This document shows positions 1 to 8,106 of a stretch of DNA of 24,787 bases, piece by piece. Numbering within the stretch: the first letter of the stretch is position 1; the number at the start of each line of letters is the position of its first letter. The notes beneath the pieces are model-generated. The model was not told the origin of the DNA, did not search any database, and worked only from the letters and a program-made list of their open reading frames with translations. Position numbers and translations under genes: made by a program. The stretch is from an uncultured Collinsella sp. (GTDB lineage: Bacteria > Actinomycetota > Coriobacteriia > Coriobacteriales > Coriobacteriaceae): the NCBI GenBank assembly GCA_900550205.1, contig URRJ01000009.1:1-24787 (forward strand). The letters are read 5' to 3'.

Positions 1-2333
1 AGGGCAACGCCCCTGTCGAGCGCAAGCTGCAGCGCCTGTTCCGCCGCGGCGACGCCTGCCGCCTGATCAAGCGCTGCAACGACTTTGGCGCCGGCGGCGT
101 CTCGGTCGCCGTGGGCGAGCTTGCCGACGGCCTGTACGTGGACCTGGACACCGTGACCAAGAAGTACGACGGCCTGGACGGCACCGAGCTCGCCATCTCC
201 GAGTCCCAGGAGCGTATGGCCTGCGCCGTCGCCGACGGTGACGTCGAGGAGTTCATGGGCTACGCCGCCGAGGAGAACCTCGAGGCGACCGTTATCGCCG
301 AGGTTACCGCCGAGCCGCGCATGCGCATGGCCTGGAACGGCGTCGCCATCGTCGACCTGTCCCGCGAGTTCCTCAACTCCAACGGTGCGCCCAAGCACCA
401 GGTCGCCCACGTGTGTGCCCGTAGCGTGTGGCAGCCCAGCTGGGCCGGCACCACGCTTGCCGAGCGCATGACCTCGCTGGTCACCGACCTCAACGTCGCC
501 TCCAACAAGGGCCTTTCCGAGCGCTTCGACTCCACCATCGGCGCCGCAACCGTGCTCATGCCCTTTGGCGGCAAGACGCAGCTCACTCCGAGCTCTGCCA
601 TGGTCGCCAAGTTCCCCGTGGACGGCGAGACCACCACGGCGAGCGCTATGGCATGGGGCTTCAACCCCTACCTGATGGAAGCCGACCAGTTTGCGGGCGC
701 ATACCTGTCCGTAGTCGAGTCCATCGCCAAGCTCGTTGCCGCCGGCTTTGAGCACAAGCGCGCCTACCTCTCCTTCCAGGAGTACTTCGAGCGTCTGCGC
801 ACCGAGGCTGAGCGTTGGGGCAAGCCCATGGCAGCCGTCCTGGGCGCCCTTATGGCCCAGGTCGACCTGGGTGCCGGCGCCATCGGCGGTAAGGATTCCA
901 TGAGCGGCTCGTTTGAGGACGAAGCCGGCGAGCTAAACGTTCCGCCGACCCTGATCAGCTTCGCTGTCGCCGTAGGCAAGGCAGCCCGCGCCGTCTCCCC
1001 CGAGTTCAAGGGCCTGACGCACCGCGTTGTCCGTATCGCCCCCGCCACCTATGGCGAGGACTACCGTCCCGATGCCCAGCAGCTTCTCGCCGCATTTGAC
1101 GCTGTCGAAGCGCTCACCGCCGCCGGCGACGCCCTGGCCGTCTCCACACCCGGCTACGGCTGCGGCGCCGAGAGCCTCTTTAAGATGTGCGTCGGCAACC
1201 AGATCGGTATCGAGCTTGCCGAGGATGTGGACGTGGAGAGCCTCTTCACCCCGCTCTATGGCAGCTTTATCGTCGAGCTCGCCGAGGATGCCGAGCTGCC
1301 CGAGGTCGCCGACGGCGTTGTCGTCGAGCCTCTGGGCACCACCGTTGAGGGCTATGTCATCGACACCGGCTCCGAGGTCATCGAGCTCTCCAAGCTCCAG
1401 GAGGCCTGGGAGAGCGGCATCGAGGGCGTCTTTGCCTACCGCAGCGCCGGCGAGACCCCCGAGGTCGAGGCCATCGACTTCCGTGCCAAGGATATCCACG
1501 TGTACGGCGGCGCCAAGATCGCCCGCCCGCGCGTGATCATCCCCGTGTTCCCCGGCAACAACTGCGAGTACGATAGCGCCCGTGCCTTCCGTGCCGCCGG
1601 CGCCGAGGCCGACACCTTCGTGATCAACAACCTCACGCCCGAGGCCGTCGCCGAGAGCACCCACGAGCTTGCCCGCCGCATCCGTGCAAGCCAGATTGTC
1701 ATGATCCCCGGCGGCTTCTCGGGCGGCGACGAGCCCGACGGCTCCGCCAAGTTCATCACGGCGTTCTTCCGCGCTCCCGAGGTCACCGAAGCAGTCCGCG
1801 ACCTGCTCAAGGCCCGCGATGGCCTGATGCTGGGCATTTGCAACGGCTTCCAGGCCCTGGTCAAGCTCGGCCTGGTGCCCTATGGCGACATCGTCGACGC
1901 CACGCCGGATGCACCCACGCTGACCTTTAACACCATCGGCCGCCACCAGAGCCGTCTGGTGCGCACCCGCATCTCGTCCAACCTGTCCCCGTGGCTGTCG
2001 CAGTGCAGCCTGGACGACCCCTACACCGTCGCCATCAGCCACGGCGAGGGCCGCTTTGTCGCCAATGACGAGGTGCTCGCCCAGCTCATCGCCAACGGCC
2101 AGGTCGCCACTCAGTACGTGGGCGAGGACGGCAAGCCGAGCATGGACCTTTCCGTCAACCCCAACGGCTCCGCACTTGCCATCGAGGGTATCACGAGCCC
2201 CGACGGCCGCGTCCTGGGCAAGATGGGTCATGCCGAGCGCCGCGGCGACAACCTGTACCGCAACGTGCCCGAGCATGTCCCCGGCGATAAGTTCATGCCG
2301 ATCTTTGAGAGCGGCGTAGCCTACTTCGCTTAA
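1..2333 (+). CDS. purL: Phosphoribosylformylglycinamidine synthase (FGAM synthase), 3' part
   Basis: The reading frame is open from the left edge (first full codon at base 3) to the TAA at 2331-2333, so the 5' end lies outside the window; about 776 residues are visible. The enzyme converts FGAR to FGAM with glutamine and ATP in de novo purine synthesis in the cytoplasm. The visible start contains RCNDFGAGGVSVAVGEL, typical of the AIRS/PurM-like synthetase core. A second conserved block, GAGAIGGKDSMSG, follows. The last ~270 residues are a class I glutaminase domain: PVFPGNNCEYD, the nucleophile Cys in GICNGFQ (codon 1839-1841), and the His and Glu of GHAERR (codons 2229 and 2235). Glutaminase and synthetase are one chain, as in the large PurL of Clostridia and streptococci, not the split PurS/PurQ/PurL of most actinobacteria. 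Identification is secure; only the start is unknown. Confidence 0.96.
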   Translation, partial: GNAPVERKLQRLFRRGDACRLIKRCNDFGAGGVSVAVGELADGLYVDLDTVTKKYDGLDGTELAISESQERMACAVADGDVEEFMGYAAEENLEATVIAEVTAEPRMRMAWNGVAIVDLSREFLNSNGAPKHQVAHVCARSVWQPSWAGTTLAERMTSLVTDLNVASNKGLSERFDSTIGAATVLMPFGGKTQLTPSSAMVAKFPVDGETTTASAMAWGFNPYLMEADQFAGAYLSVVESIAKLVAAGFEHKRAYLSFQEYFERLRTEAERWGKPMAAVLGALMAQVDLGAGAIGGKDSMSGSFEDEAGELNVPPTLISFAVAVGKAARAVSPEFKGLTHRVVRIAPATYGEDYRPDAQQLLAAFDAVEALTAAGDALAVSTPGYGCGAESLFKMCVGNQIGIELAEDVDVESLFTPLYGSFIVELAEDAELPEVADGVVVEPLGTTVEGYVIDTGSEVIELSKLQEAWESGIEGVFAYRSAGETPEVEAIDFRAKDIHVYGGAKIARPRVIIPVFPGNNCEYDSARAFRAAGAEADTFVINNLTPEAVAESTHELARRIRASQIVMIPGGFSGGDEPDGSAKFITAFFRAPEVTEAVRDLLKARDGLMLGICNGFQALVKLGLVPYGDIVDATPDAPTLTFNTIGRHQSRLVRTRISSNLSPWLSQCSLDDPYTVAISHGEGRFVANDEVLAQLIANGQVATQYVGEDGKPSMDLSVNPNGSALAIEGITSPDGRVLGKMGHAERRGDNLYRNVPEHVPGDKFMPIFESGVAYFA

Positions 2334-2370
2334 AGCTTTCCCATCGGGTACAATCCCCTCGGGTAACAAC

Positions 2371-2407
2371 ACCCGCCACCGGCACGCCCGGTGGCGGGTT
2401 CTTTTTT
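2371..2407 (+). terminator. Intrinsic terminator after purL
   Basis: A perfect 12-bp stem (ACCCGCCACCGG at 2371-2382 with its complement at 2388-2399) closes a 5-base loop and is followed directly by a T-rich tract (TTCTTTTTT, 2399-2407). This is a textbook Rho-independent terminator 38 bases after the purL stop. It also sits only 28 bases before the start of the next gene, so it may lie in that gene's leader (see findings). Confidence 0.9.
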
Positions 2408-2434
2408 GCTTTGCGCGTATAGGAGAAGGACATC

Positions 2435-3370
2435 ATGGAAAGCCGCAAGCCGTATCTCGCCACCCTGCCCGGACTCATCCTGGGCTGTCTTGTTTGCTGT
2501 GCACTCTGGGGATCGGCCTTTCCCTGCATCAAGATCGGCTACGCACTCTTTGGTATCCCGGCGCACGATAGCGCCTCGCAGCTACTCTTTGCAGGTTTGC
2601 GCTTCACGCTTGCCGGTATCCTGGTTATCGCCGGTATGAGCACAGCCCAGCGCCGCCCGCTCGTCCCACAGGTGCGCGATATCAAGCCCATCTGCATCCT
2701 GTCGCTCTTCCAGACTATCGGGCAGTACTTCTTTTTCTATCTGGGACTCTCGCGTGCCAGTGCCATGTCGAGCTCCATCATCGAGGCCAGCGCCAACTTC
2801 CTCGCAATCCTCTTTGCCGCCTTGGCATTTCACACCGAGAAGCTCAATACGGCCAAGGTGCTTGGCTGTGCGCTGGGCTTTGCCGGCGTCGCGCTCGTCA
2901 ACCTTTCGGGTGCGGATGGCACCTTTGGCTTTACGCTCGACGGCGAAGGCTTTATCTTGGCTTCCACTGTCGCGGGCGCCCTATCGACCTGTCTCATTGG
3001 CATCTTCTCGCGCGAGCATGACGGCGTCTTGCTCGCTGGTTGGCAGTTTTTAGTCGGCGGCCTGGTCCTTACCGCCATCGGGTTTTTGATGGGCGGTACG
3101 CTCTCCCCCACCGCGATCATCCCCGCCATCGCGCTCACTATCTATATGGCACTCATCTCCGCCGTCGCGTACTCGCTATGGTCGCGCCTGCTTGCCGTCA
3201 ACCCCGTCAGCCGCGTGTCAGTCTTTGGCTTTATGAACCCGGTCTTTGGCGTGCTGCTGAGCGCACTGCTGCTTGGCGAGGGCGCCGGGACGAGTCCTGC
3301 TACCGTTATGATTGCCCTGCTGTTGGTCTGCGGCGGCATCATCATCGTCAACAGGCCTAAAAAGGCCTAG
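2435..3370 (+). CDS. EamA/DMT-family transporter
   Basis: A 311-residue integral membrane protein of the drug/metabolite transporter superfamily, probably an exporter of a metabolite or amino acid; the substrate cannot be read from sequence. It shows about ten hydrophobic segments in two halves, as expected for two EamA repeats, and the family-type start LVCCALWGSAFPCIKIGY near residues 14-31. The second half contains SAVAYSLWSRLLAVNPVSRVSVFGFMNPV in two adjoining pieces, typical of the second repeat. The length matches the usual ~300 residues. The ATG is preceded by AGGAGAAGGA (2421-2430) at good spacing. It follows the purL terminator closely on the same strand and is convergent with the diguanylate cyclase gene downstream. 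Confidence 0.9.
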   Translation: MESRKPYLATLPGLILGCLVCCALWGSAFPCIKIGYALFGIPAHDSASQLLFAGLRFTLAGILVIAGMSTAQRRPLVPQVRDIKPICILSLFQTIGQYFFFYLGLSRASAMSSSIIEASANFLAILFAALAFHTEKLNTAKVLGCALGFAGVALVNLSGADGTFGFTLDGEGFILASTVAGALSTCLIGIFSREHDGVLLAGWQFLVGGLVLTAIGFLMGGTLSPTAIIPAIALTIYMALISAVAYSLWSRLLAVNPVSRVSVFGFMNPVFGVLLSALLLGEGAGTSPATVMIALLLVCGGIIIVNRPKKA

Positions 3371-3471
3371 CGAACTGCCCTTATTTAGCAGAGGGGGTTC
3401 ACATACTTTAGCTTAATGGAGTACATCGGAGAGCCGAGGGCCGCCATGCACGCAAGCTTGTACCCCTTTAT

Positions 3472-4614
3472 CTAGCGTATCTGGATGCCGGCTTTCTTTT
3501 TCTCGGCCTTGGCACGGTAGAGCTCCGCATCGGCAGCGCGAAGCAAGTCTTGCCAGGTATCGACGCCATCACCAACCCTTGCGTAGCCGATGGACATCCG
3601 CAACAGATACGGCACCTCGGCGCGCGCGAGCTCATCGTTGATTGTCGCGCACAGATGCATGATATCCTGCTCTGCCGTCGCCTTTTGAAGCACCACGAAC
3701 TCATCGCCGCCATAACGTGCGATAAAGCCACCAGACGCCGAGCAGACTTCTTTGAGCGCAGCGGATATGACCTGGAGGGCATGGTCGCCCTCCACATGTC
3801 CATAGCGATCGTTAATCTGCTTAAAGCCGTCGGCGTCCATCATAAGCAGATACACATCGTCCGTATGACCCACATTTGAGAAGAGCGACAGCATATAGGT
3901 CTCAAAACGGTTGCGATTGTTGAGGCCAGTCAACGGGTCGGTCGAGATCAGTTGCTCCTGGTAGATGATGTAGAGCAGCAACATGCTAATCATTATGCCG
4001 ACGCAAAGGCCCGGTACCGAAAACAAAACCTGGAAGGTACCGCCCACCAGAGCGGGAATGGCGAAAAATGCCAAGGTTCGATAGATGGCCTTCGTCTGCA
4101 GGCCCTCGACCTTGCGAGATTGCACAAACGCATGCAGGGACGTATGTATAACGTAACAGTAGCTGACAATGGGCTGGATCATATAAGCAAAGCCGCGACG
4201 ATACACGCCCTGCGAATCGATATAGAACAGGGCATGCGTCCAGTAGCTGATAAACGCCAGCACGACCACCAGGGCCGTAGGCAACGCTACAAGCACCACC
4301 CTATAGCGCGAGGTCAAAAGGCGAGAACCCTGCACCGTCTCGGAATAGATAAACCAAATGAGGCACGCGATGGCGAACAGCGAAAACGAGACCGCGTTGG
4401 AAATCCAGTTGGCGGCAATGCCCAACGTGCCGCTCGCACCATCCGAAAGCGTCCAGATCATATCAAAGAAAATGTAGGCAGCAGAGGTGCAGCCAAGCAT
4501 GCTAAACAAGAGCTGCTGGGTGCTCGAGAACAAGGAGCGACGACTTCGCACGGCAAGCCCGATAAGAACAATCATGCATAGCACGAATATCTCAATCTTG
4601 AGTGCCTTAACCAC
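3472..4614 (-). CDS. Membrane-bound GGDEF diguanylate cyclase
   Basis: Predicted to make cyclic di-GMP from two GTP at the inner face of the membrane. With the GTG start at 4614 the protein has 380 residues. An upstream ATG at 4719 would add 35 residues of non-hydrophobic sequence. I prefer the GTG because AAGGGA lies just upstream and the first transmembrane segment then begins near residue 3. About seven hydrophobic segments occupy residues 1-210. A GGDEF domain follows, beginning STDPLTGLNNRNRF, with the intact active-site loop YGGDEF near residue 302 and a later SIGYA. The position five residues before GGDEF lacks the RxxD inhibitory (I) site, so product feedback at that site is unlikely. 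The 7TM sensor region is not one I can assign to a ligand. Confidence 0.88.
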   Translation of the reverse strand: MVKALKIEIFVLCMIVLIGLAVRSRRSLFSSTQQLLFSMLGCTSAAYIFFDMIWTLSDGASGTLGIAANWISNAVSFSLFAIACLIWFIYSETVQGSRLLTSRYRVVLVALPTALVVVLAFISYWTHALFYIDSQGVYRRGFAYMIQPIVSYCYVIHTSLHAFVQSRKVEGLQTKAIYRTLAFFAIPALVGGTFQVLFSVPGLCVGIMISMLLLYIIYQEQLISTDPLTGLNNRNRFETYMLSLFSNVGHTDDVYLLMMDADGFKQINDRYGHVEGDHALQVISAALKEVCSASGGFIARYGGDEFVVLQKATAEQDIMHLCATINDELARAEVPYLLRMSIGYARVGDGVDTWQDLLRAADAELYRAKAEKKKAGIQIR

Positions 4615-4713
4615 TAGACGCCGTCCCTTCAATATCCAAGTGGTCAGAATCGCCCGATTCGAATCTGGGCAATAAACACCCCTTACTCCGCAGGGGTAAA
4701 GGGAATAATAGCA

Positions 4714-4757
4714 GAGCACCCGAACATCACTGCAAAACAGTTTCTGTTCGGGCGCTC
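4714..4757 (-). repeat. Inverted repeat between kdgT and the diguanylate cyclase gene
   Basis: GAGCACCCGAACA (4714-4726) faces TGTTCGGGCGCTC (4745-4757). On the minus-strand transcript the one mismatch becomes a G-U pair, giving a 13-bp stem. The 18-base loop contains a further small ACTG/CAGT pairing. It lies after the permease stop and about 100 bases before the cyclase start, in the direction of both genes. No T-run follows, so it is not a classical terminator. It may be a Rho-type or processing hairpin or a leader element. Confidence 0.6.
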
Positions 4758-4802
4758 GGACGGCGCGAACTGCACGCCGGAATCAATTATCGGTAATGGT
4801 CG

Positions 4803-5825
4803 TTACTCTCCGTCGATATCGGTTGCGACGGCCTCCTCGATAGCCTCAACACCCGCAACCGACAGGTCTTCCTTGCCCTGGCAAAACTTCTTGTCGACCC
4901 AACCGGTCAGAATCGGAGCCATGATTGCCGTGATGATGACGGCAGTGGCGATCTGCGCATACGCGGTGGGCGCAAGCTCGGCATAGCGCGGCGCGACCTC
5001 GGCAAGGGCAACCGGCGTGGTCATAGCCGTGCCGGCGATGGTGGAACAAGCCACGGCAGCCTTGCCGTTACCACCGCACAGGCGCTCGAACGCAAAGGTG
5101 ATGAGCCCGACGATAAAGAGCGTGATGAGGCCCAGCAGAATGCCCGAGATGCCGCCGGTGATAAAGCTCGACAGGCTCATTGACGCACCGAGCTGAAATC
5201 CGATGACAGCAATCGCGGGATTGGCACCGGGAACCAGCAGGTTCTTGATGAACGGGAAGAGGTTGCCCAGAACCATACCGATGACAAGCGGCAAAATGGA
5301 GCCGATGATGGTACCGACAGGAATGTTGGCGAGACCCGAAACGCCCAGGATGATCATGGTGACGGCGGGGCCGGCCGTAAAGAATAGGATGCCCACGGCG
5401 CCCTGCTCGGACTCATCGCCGAACTCGCCCATGATGCCCGTATAGAGCGCCATGTTGCAAAACGTAATGCCGCCGATGATGGAAACCGAGCTCAGGCCCA
5501 AAAAGTTGTCGTTAAAGAAATATGCCACGCCCAGGCCGAGAGCCGCTGCGACGACCAGCTTGGGAATCAGCACGACGATGCCGGTCTTGATAGCGCCCGG
5601 CGTGGACTTAAAGCTGATGCCGGCGCCCACAAACAGCAGGATCGCGGCGACGATGGTATTGGAACCGCCGCGGCAGGCAGCCGTAAAGAAGCCGCCGATC
5701 TCAAAAACCTGCGGGCAGAAGGTGTTGAGCAAAAGGCCAACGATCATGGGATAGATCATGATGTCGCCCGGGATACGCGGGACTTTGAATTTCTTTTGCT
5801 CGTTGGCGGTCGCTCCCTGTGCCAT
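4803..5825 (-). CDS. kdgT: 2-keto-3-deoxygluconate permease
   Basis: A 340-residue membrane carrier of the KdgT family (TC 2.A.10), which imports 2-keto-3-deoxygluconate with protons. It is close to the 327-residue E. coli protein. Family blocks are visible: IPGDIMIYPMIVGLLLNTF near the N-terminus, ALYTGIMGEFGDESEQGA and TMIILGVSGLA in the middle, and TPVALAEVAPRY followed by APTAYAQIATAVIITAIMAP near the C-terminus. About ten hydrophobic segments are present. I chose the ATG at 5825 because a GGGGG Shine-Dalgarno-like run lies just upstream and the protein then begins MAQGATANEQKKF; an in-frame start at 5855 would add ten residues. No KDG kinase, aldolase or pectin-degrading gene lies nearby, so the exact sugar acid is inferred from family alone. 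Confidence 0.88.
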   Translation of the reverse strand: MAQGATANEQKKFKVPRIPGDIMIYPMIVGLLLNTFCPQVFEIGGFFTAACRGGSNTIVAAILLFVGAGISFKSTPGAIKTGIVVLIPKLVVAAALGLGVAYFFNDNFLGLSSVSIIGGITFCNMALYTGIMGEFGDESEQGAVGILFFTAGPAVTMIILGVSGLANIPVGTIIGSILPLVIGMVLGNLFPFIKNLLVPGANPAIAVIGFQLGASMSLSSFITGGISGILLGLITLFIVGLITFAFERLCGGNGKAAVACSTIAGTAMTTPVALAEVAPRYAELAPTAYAQIATAVIITAIMAPILTGWVDKKFCQGKEDLSVAGVEAIEEAVATDIDGE

Positions 5826-5868
5826 GAAACCCCCATTTCCGCTGACGCGGAACAAAAGACCACGTCAT

Positions 5869-5886
5869 ACTTTGCTACAGTAAAGT
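5869..5886. promoter_or_regulatory. Possible operator palindrome upstream of kdgT
   Basis: ACTTT and AAAGT form a short inverted repeat around eight bases (5869-5886), about 45 bases upstream of the kdgT start in the divergent spacer with the HD-domain gene. Position and symmetry suit a repressor or activator site. It is short enough to arise by chance, and I recognise no known consensus. Confidence 0.25.
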
Positions 5887-6091
5887 TTGATCATGGTACC
5901 AGAAGAAGCAGACCAGCTCAGTGAGAAATTCGATTCGTTAGGCCGGGACGCCAAACGTGCCCCGCTCTTATATGAGGCTCAAAACGATATAGAACACGAT
6001 GCCCGAGACGCAGCAGAAATATCGACCTGCGGCAATAAAGTTCGCCTACAATTGCCACCGGATCGAAAGACGTATCTGTAAGGAAGTCATT

Positions 6092-6904
6092 ATGACAGCT
6101 ATCGATCGAGCTCGGGCGTCCGAGGCCTTTAAAACCTATACCGATGCCTACGATGCCGCCAACCCGCGTATCGCCCTCAAGATCGAACATACCTATCATG
6201 TGGCCGAGACATGCGACGCCGTGGCACGCGAACAGGGCTGGGCGCCAGAGGATATTGACCTGGCGTGGCTTTGCGGCCTGCTACACGATATGGGTCGCCT
6301 TGAGCAGCTGCGACGCTGGGACACCTTTAAGGACGCCGAGAGCATGAGCCATGCGGCGCTCGGCGTCGAGGTCCTCTTTGGCGAGCATCCCGCCGATGCA
6401 CCCGCCACGACAAACATCCGTGACTTTATCGAAACCGATGCACATGACGAGCTCATCCGCGCAAGCATTGCCTATCACAGCGATTTCCGTCTACCCGCGC
6501 AGCTCGACACACGCACACGGCGCTTCTGCGATATCGTGCGCGATGGCGACAAGATCGACATTATGCGCACCATCGCCGACAGCACCGTCGACACCATCCT
6601 CAAGGTTGATGAGGATACATTTCTCGCCAGCCACTTCTCGGCACCGGCGCTTGTCGCCTTTGCCGAACACCGCTGCGTCGCACGCGACGAACGCGATGAG
6701 CCGGCCGACTACTTGGTGGGGCTCATCTGCTTTATGTTTGAGCTCGTCTACCCCGCAAGCCGCGCGCTGGCGCGCGAGCAGGGCGATATCTACCGCCTGC
6801 TCGACGCGCCCTTTGGCATTGTGCGCCCCTTTACCGATCCCGCCACGCAGGCGACCTGGGAGCGCCTAAAGAAAGAGATGCGAGCCTGGCTAGCCGGCGC
6901 CTAG
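6092..6904 (+). CDS. HD-domain phosphohydrolase
   Basis: A 270-residue cytoplasmic protein with a metal-dependent HD domain. HTYHV at residues 33-37, the HD doublet in LLHDMGR (His65-Asp66) and the later Asp in RDGDKIDI (about 150-157) are the expected metal ligands. The family hydrolyses phosphate bonds of nucleotides, (p)ppGpp or cyclic nucleotides; the substrate here is unknown. The ATG at 6092 is chosen over an in-frame ATG at 5999 because AAGGAAGT lies 5-12 bases upstream and the extra 31 residues look non-coding (basic and Cys/Tyr-rich). It ends tail to tail with etfA, the two stop codons sharing the palindrome CTAG (6901-6904). Confidence 0.85.
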   Translation: MTAIDRARASEAFKTYTDAYDAANPRIALKIEHTYHVAETCDAVAREQGWAPEDIDLAWLCGLLHDMGRLEQLRRWDTFKDAESMSHAALGVEVLFGEHPADAPATTNIRDFIETDAHDELIRASIAYHSDFRLPAQLDTRTRRFCDIVRDGDKIDIMRTIADSTVDTILKVDEDTFLASHFSAPALVAFAEHRCVARDERDEPADYLVGLICFMFELVYPASRALAREQGDIYRLLDAPFGIVRPFTDPATQATWERLKKEMRAWLAGA

Positions 6905-8106
6905 CGCTCGAGCTGGGCCAGGAGCTCCTCAACGACCTCGACGGCGTCGCCGACGACCTTGTACTGGGCGGCGCCAAAGATGGGGGCATCCGGGTCCTCA
7001 TTGATGGCGATAATGCACTCCGCCCCACCGATGCCGGCAAGATGCTGGATGGCACCCGAGACGCCAATGCTCACGAGGAGCTTGGGTGAAACCGACACGC
7101 CCGTCTGGCCAATCTGGTGGCGATACTCCAGCCAGCCCGCCTCCACGACGGGTCGCGTGCAGCCGAGCTCGGCACCCAGGGCTTCGGCGAGCTTTCGCAT
7201 CAAGGGTAGGTATTTCTTGGAGCCGATACCGCGACCCACAACAACTAGACGCTCGGCATCGGCAATCGAAGCCTGCTGGCCCCATTCCTCAGCGGGAATC
7301 GAAATCTCGACACGAGCCTTGGCGTCTTCCGCAAGGAATACCTGGGTAATCGTGCCAGAGCGGCTGTAGTCAAACTCGGGCGCTCCAAAGATACCGGGAC
7401 GCACCGTTGCCATCTGGGGACGCTGATTGGGGCAAATGATGGTGGCCATCAAGTTGCCGCCAAACGCCGGGCGCGTCTGCTGCAGCAAGCCCGTTTCCGT
7501 ATCCATCGAAAGCACGGTGCAGTCGGCCGTAAGGCCCGTCTGCAGGCGCACGGCAATGCCAGGCGCCAACTCGCGGCCAAAGGCGGTCGCACCGTACAGA
7601 ATGGCTTCGGGCTTGCGCTCGGCTACCAAATCGCAGATGAGACGAGCATAGACCTCCGCGTCGTTCTGACGCAGGCGCTCGTCACGACAGACCAGAACTT
7701 CGTCCGCACCGGCGCAAACCAGATGCTCCAGGTCCCCGAGCGAGCCCTCGGGGCCCATGCCGACCAGCGCCACCAAGCGACAGCCGCGCGCATCGGCAAG
7801 CTCGCGGCCCTTGCCCACGAGCTCGAAGGCCACGGATGCCACGGCATCGTGCTCGTCAGTTTGCACGAAGACCCAAATGTCTCGATATGCGTCAAGGTCT
7901 ACCGCACCGGTGGTCTCATCGCGCTCGATCGAGATAGCGTTGACGGGGCAGGCGTCGACGCACCCGCCGCACAGGATGCAGCCGTCGGTTACGCGGGCAC
8001 AGCGATTGGGACGCTCGCCCTCCACCACAATACCGCCCGAGGCGCAGGCGCGAACGCAGCGACCGCAGCCAATGCAGGCTTCGCCATCGATAATCAGTCC
8101 GCTCAT
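6901..8106 (-). CDS. etfA: Electron transfer flavoprotein alpha subunit with N-terminal 2[4Fe-4S] ferredoxin domain
   Basis: A 401-residue fusion of a bacterial ferredoxin domain and EtfA. Residues 11-21 (CxxCxxCxxxC) and 43-53 (CxxCxxCxxxCP) supply ligands for two [4Fe-4S] clusters. The EtfA body follows, ending in the FAD-binding part: GRGIGSKKYL, GQTGVSVSPKL, SIGVSGAIQHLAG and INEDPDAPIF are all family signatures. Ferredoxin-fused EtfA is found in electron-bifurcating or confurcating complexes such as Acetobacterium LctC and CarE, where the cluster exchanges electrons with ferredoxin. The ATG at 8106 directly abuts the etfB stop, with no spacer, so the two subunits are translationally coupled. 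Together with the dehydrogenase upstream this predicts a cytoplasmic Ldh-EtfAB complex. Confidence 0.93.
   Translation of the reverse strand: MSGLIIDGEACIGCGRCVRACASGGIVVEGERPNRCARVTDGCILCGGCVDACPVNAISIERDETTGAVDLDAYRDIWVFVQTDEHDAVASVAFELVGKGRELADARGCRLVALVGMGPEGSLGDLEHLVCAGADEVLVCRDERLRQNDAEVYARLICDLVAERKPEAILYGATAFGRELAPGIAVRLQTGLTADCTVLSMDTETGLLQQTRPAFGGNLMATIICPNQRPQMATVRPGIFGAPEFDYSRSGTITQVFLAEDAKARVEISIPAEEWGQQASIADAERLVVVGRGIGSKKYLPLMRKLAEALGAELGCTRPVVEAGWLEYRHQIGQTGVSVSPKLLVSIGVSGAIQHLAGIGGAECIIAINEDPDAPIFGAAQYKVVGDAVEVVEELLAQLER

Noticed and set aside
933..2372. 479-codon open frame on the minus strand opposite purL
   Set aside because: It mirrors purL codons; the translated protein is Gly/Ala/Asp/Val-rich with no recognisable domain or ribosome site. 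Long antisense frames are common in GC-rich genes.
3353..3368. AGGCCT-AAAA-AGGCCT hairpin at the end of the EamA gene
   Set aside because: The half-sites are self-complementary 6-mers with no T-tract on either strand, and they overlap coding sequence and the stop codon; too weak to call a terminator.
4615..4802. c-di-GMP (GEMM) riboswitch ahead of the diguanylate cyclase gene
   Set aside because: The conserved GEMM core elements are not found; only a simple hairpin is present.
5887..6081. Small plus-strand frame before the HD-domain gene
   Set aside because: It has a TTG or ATG start without a ribosome site, no recognisable motif, and lies across the kdgT promoter region. Possible but not supported.
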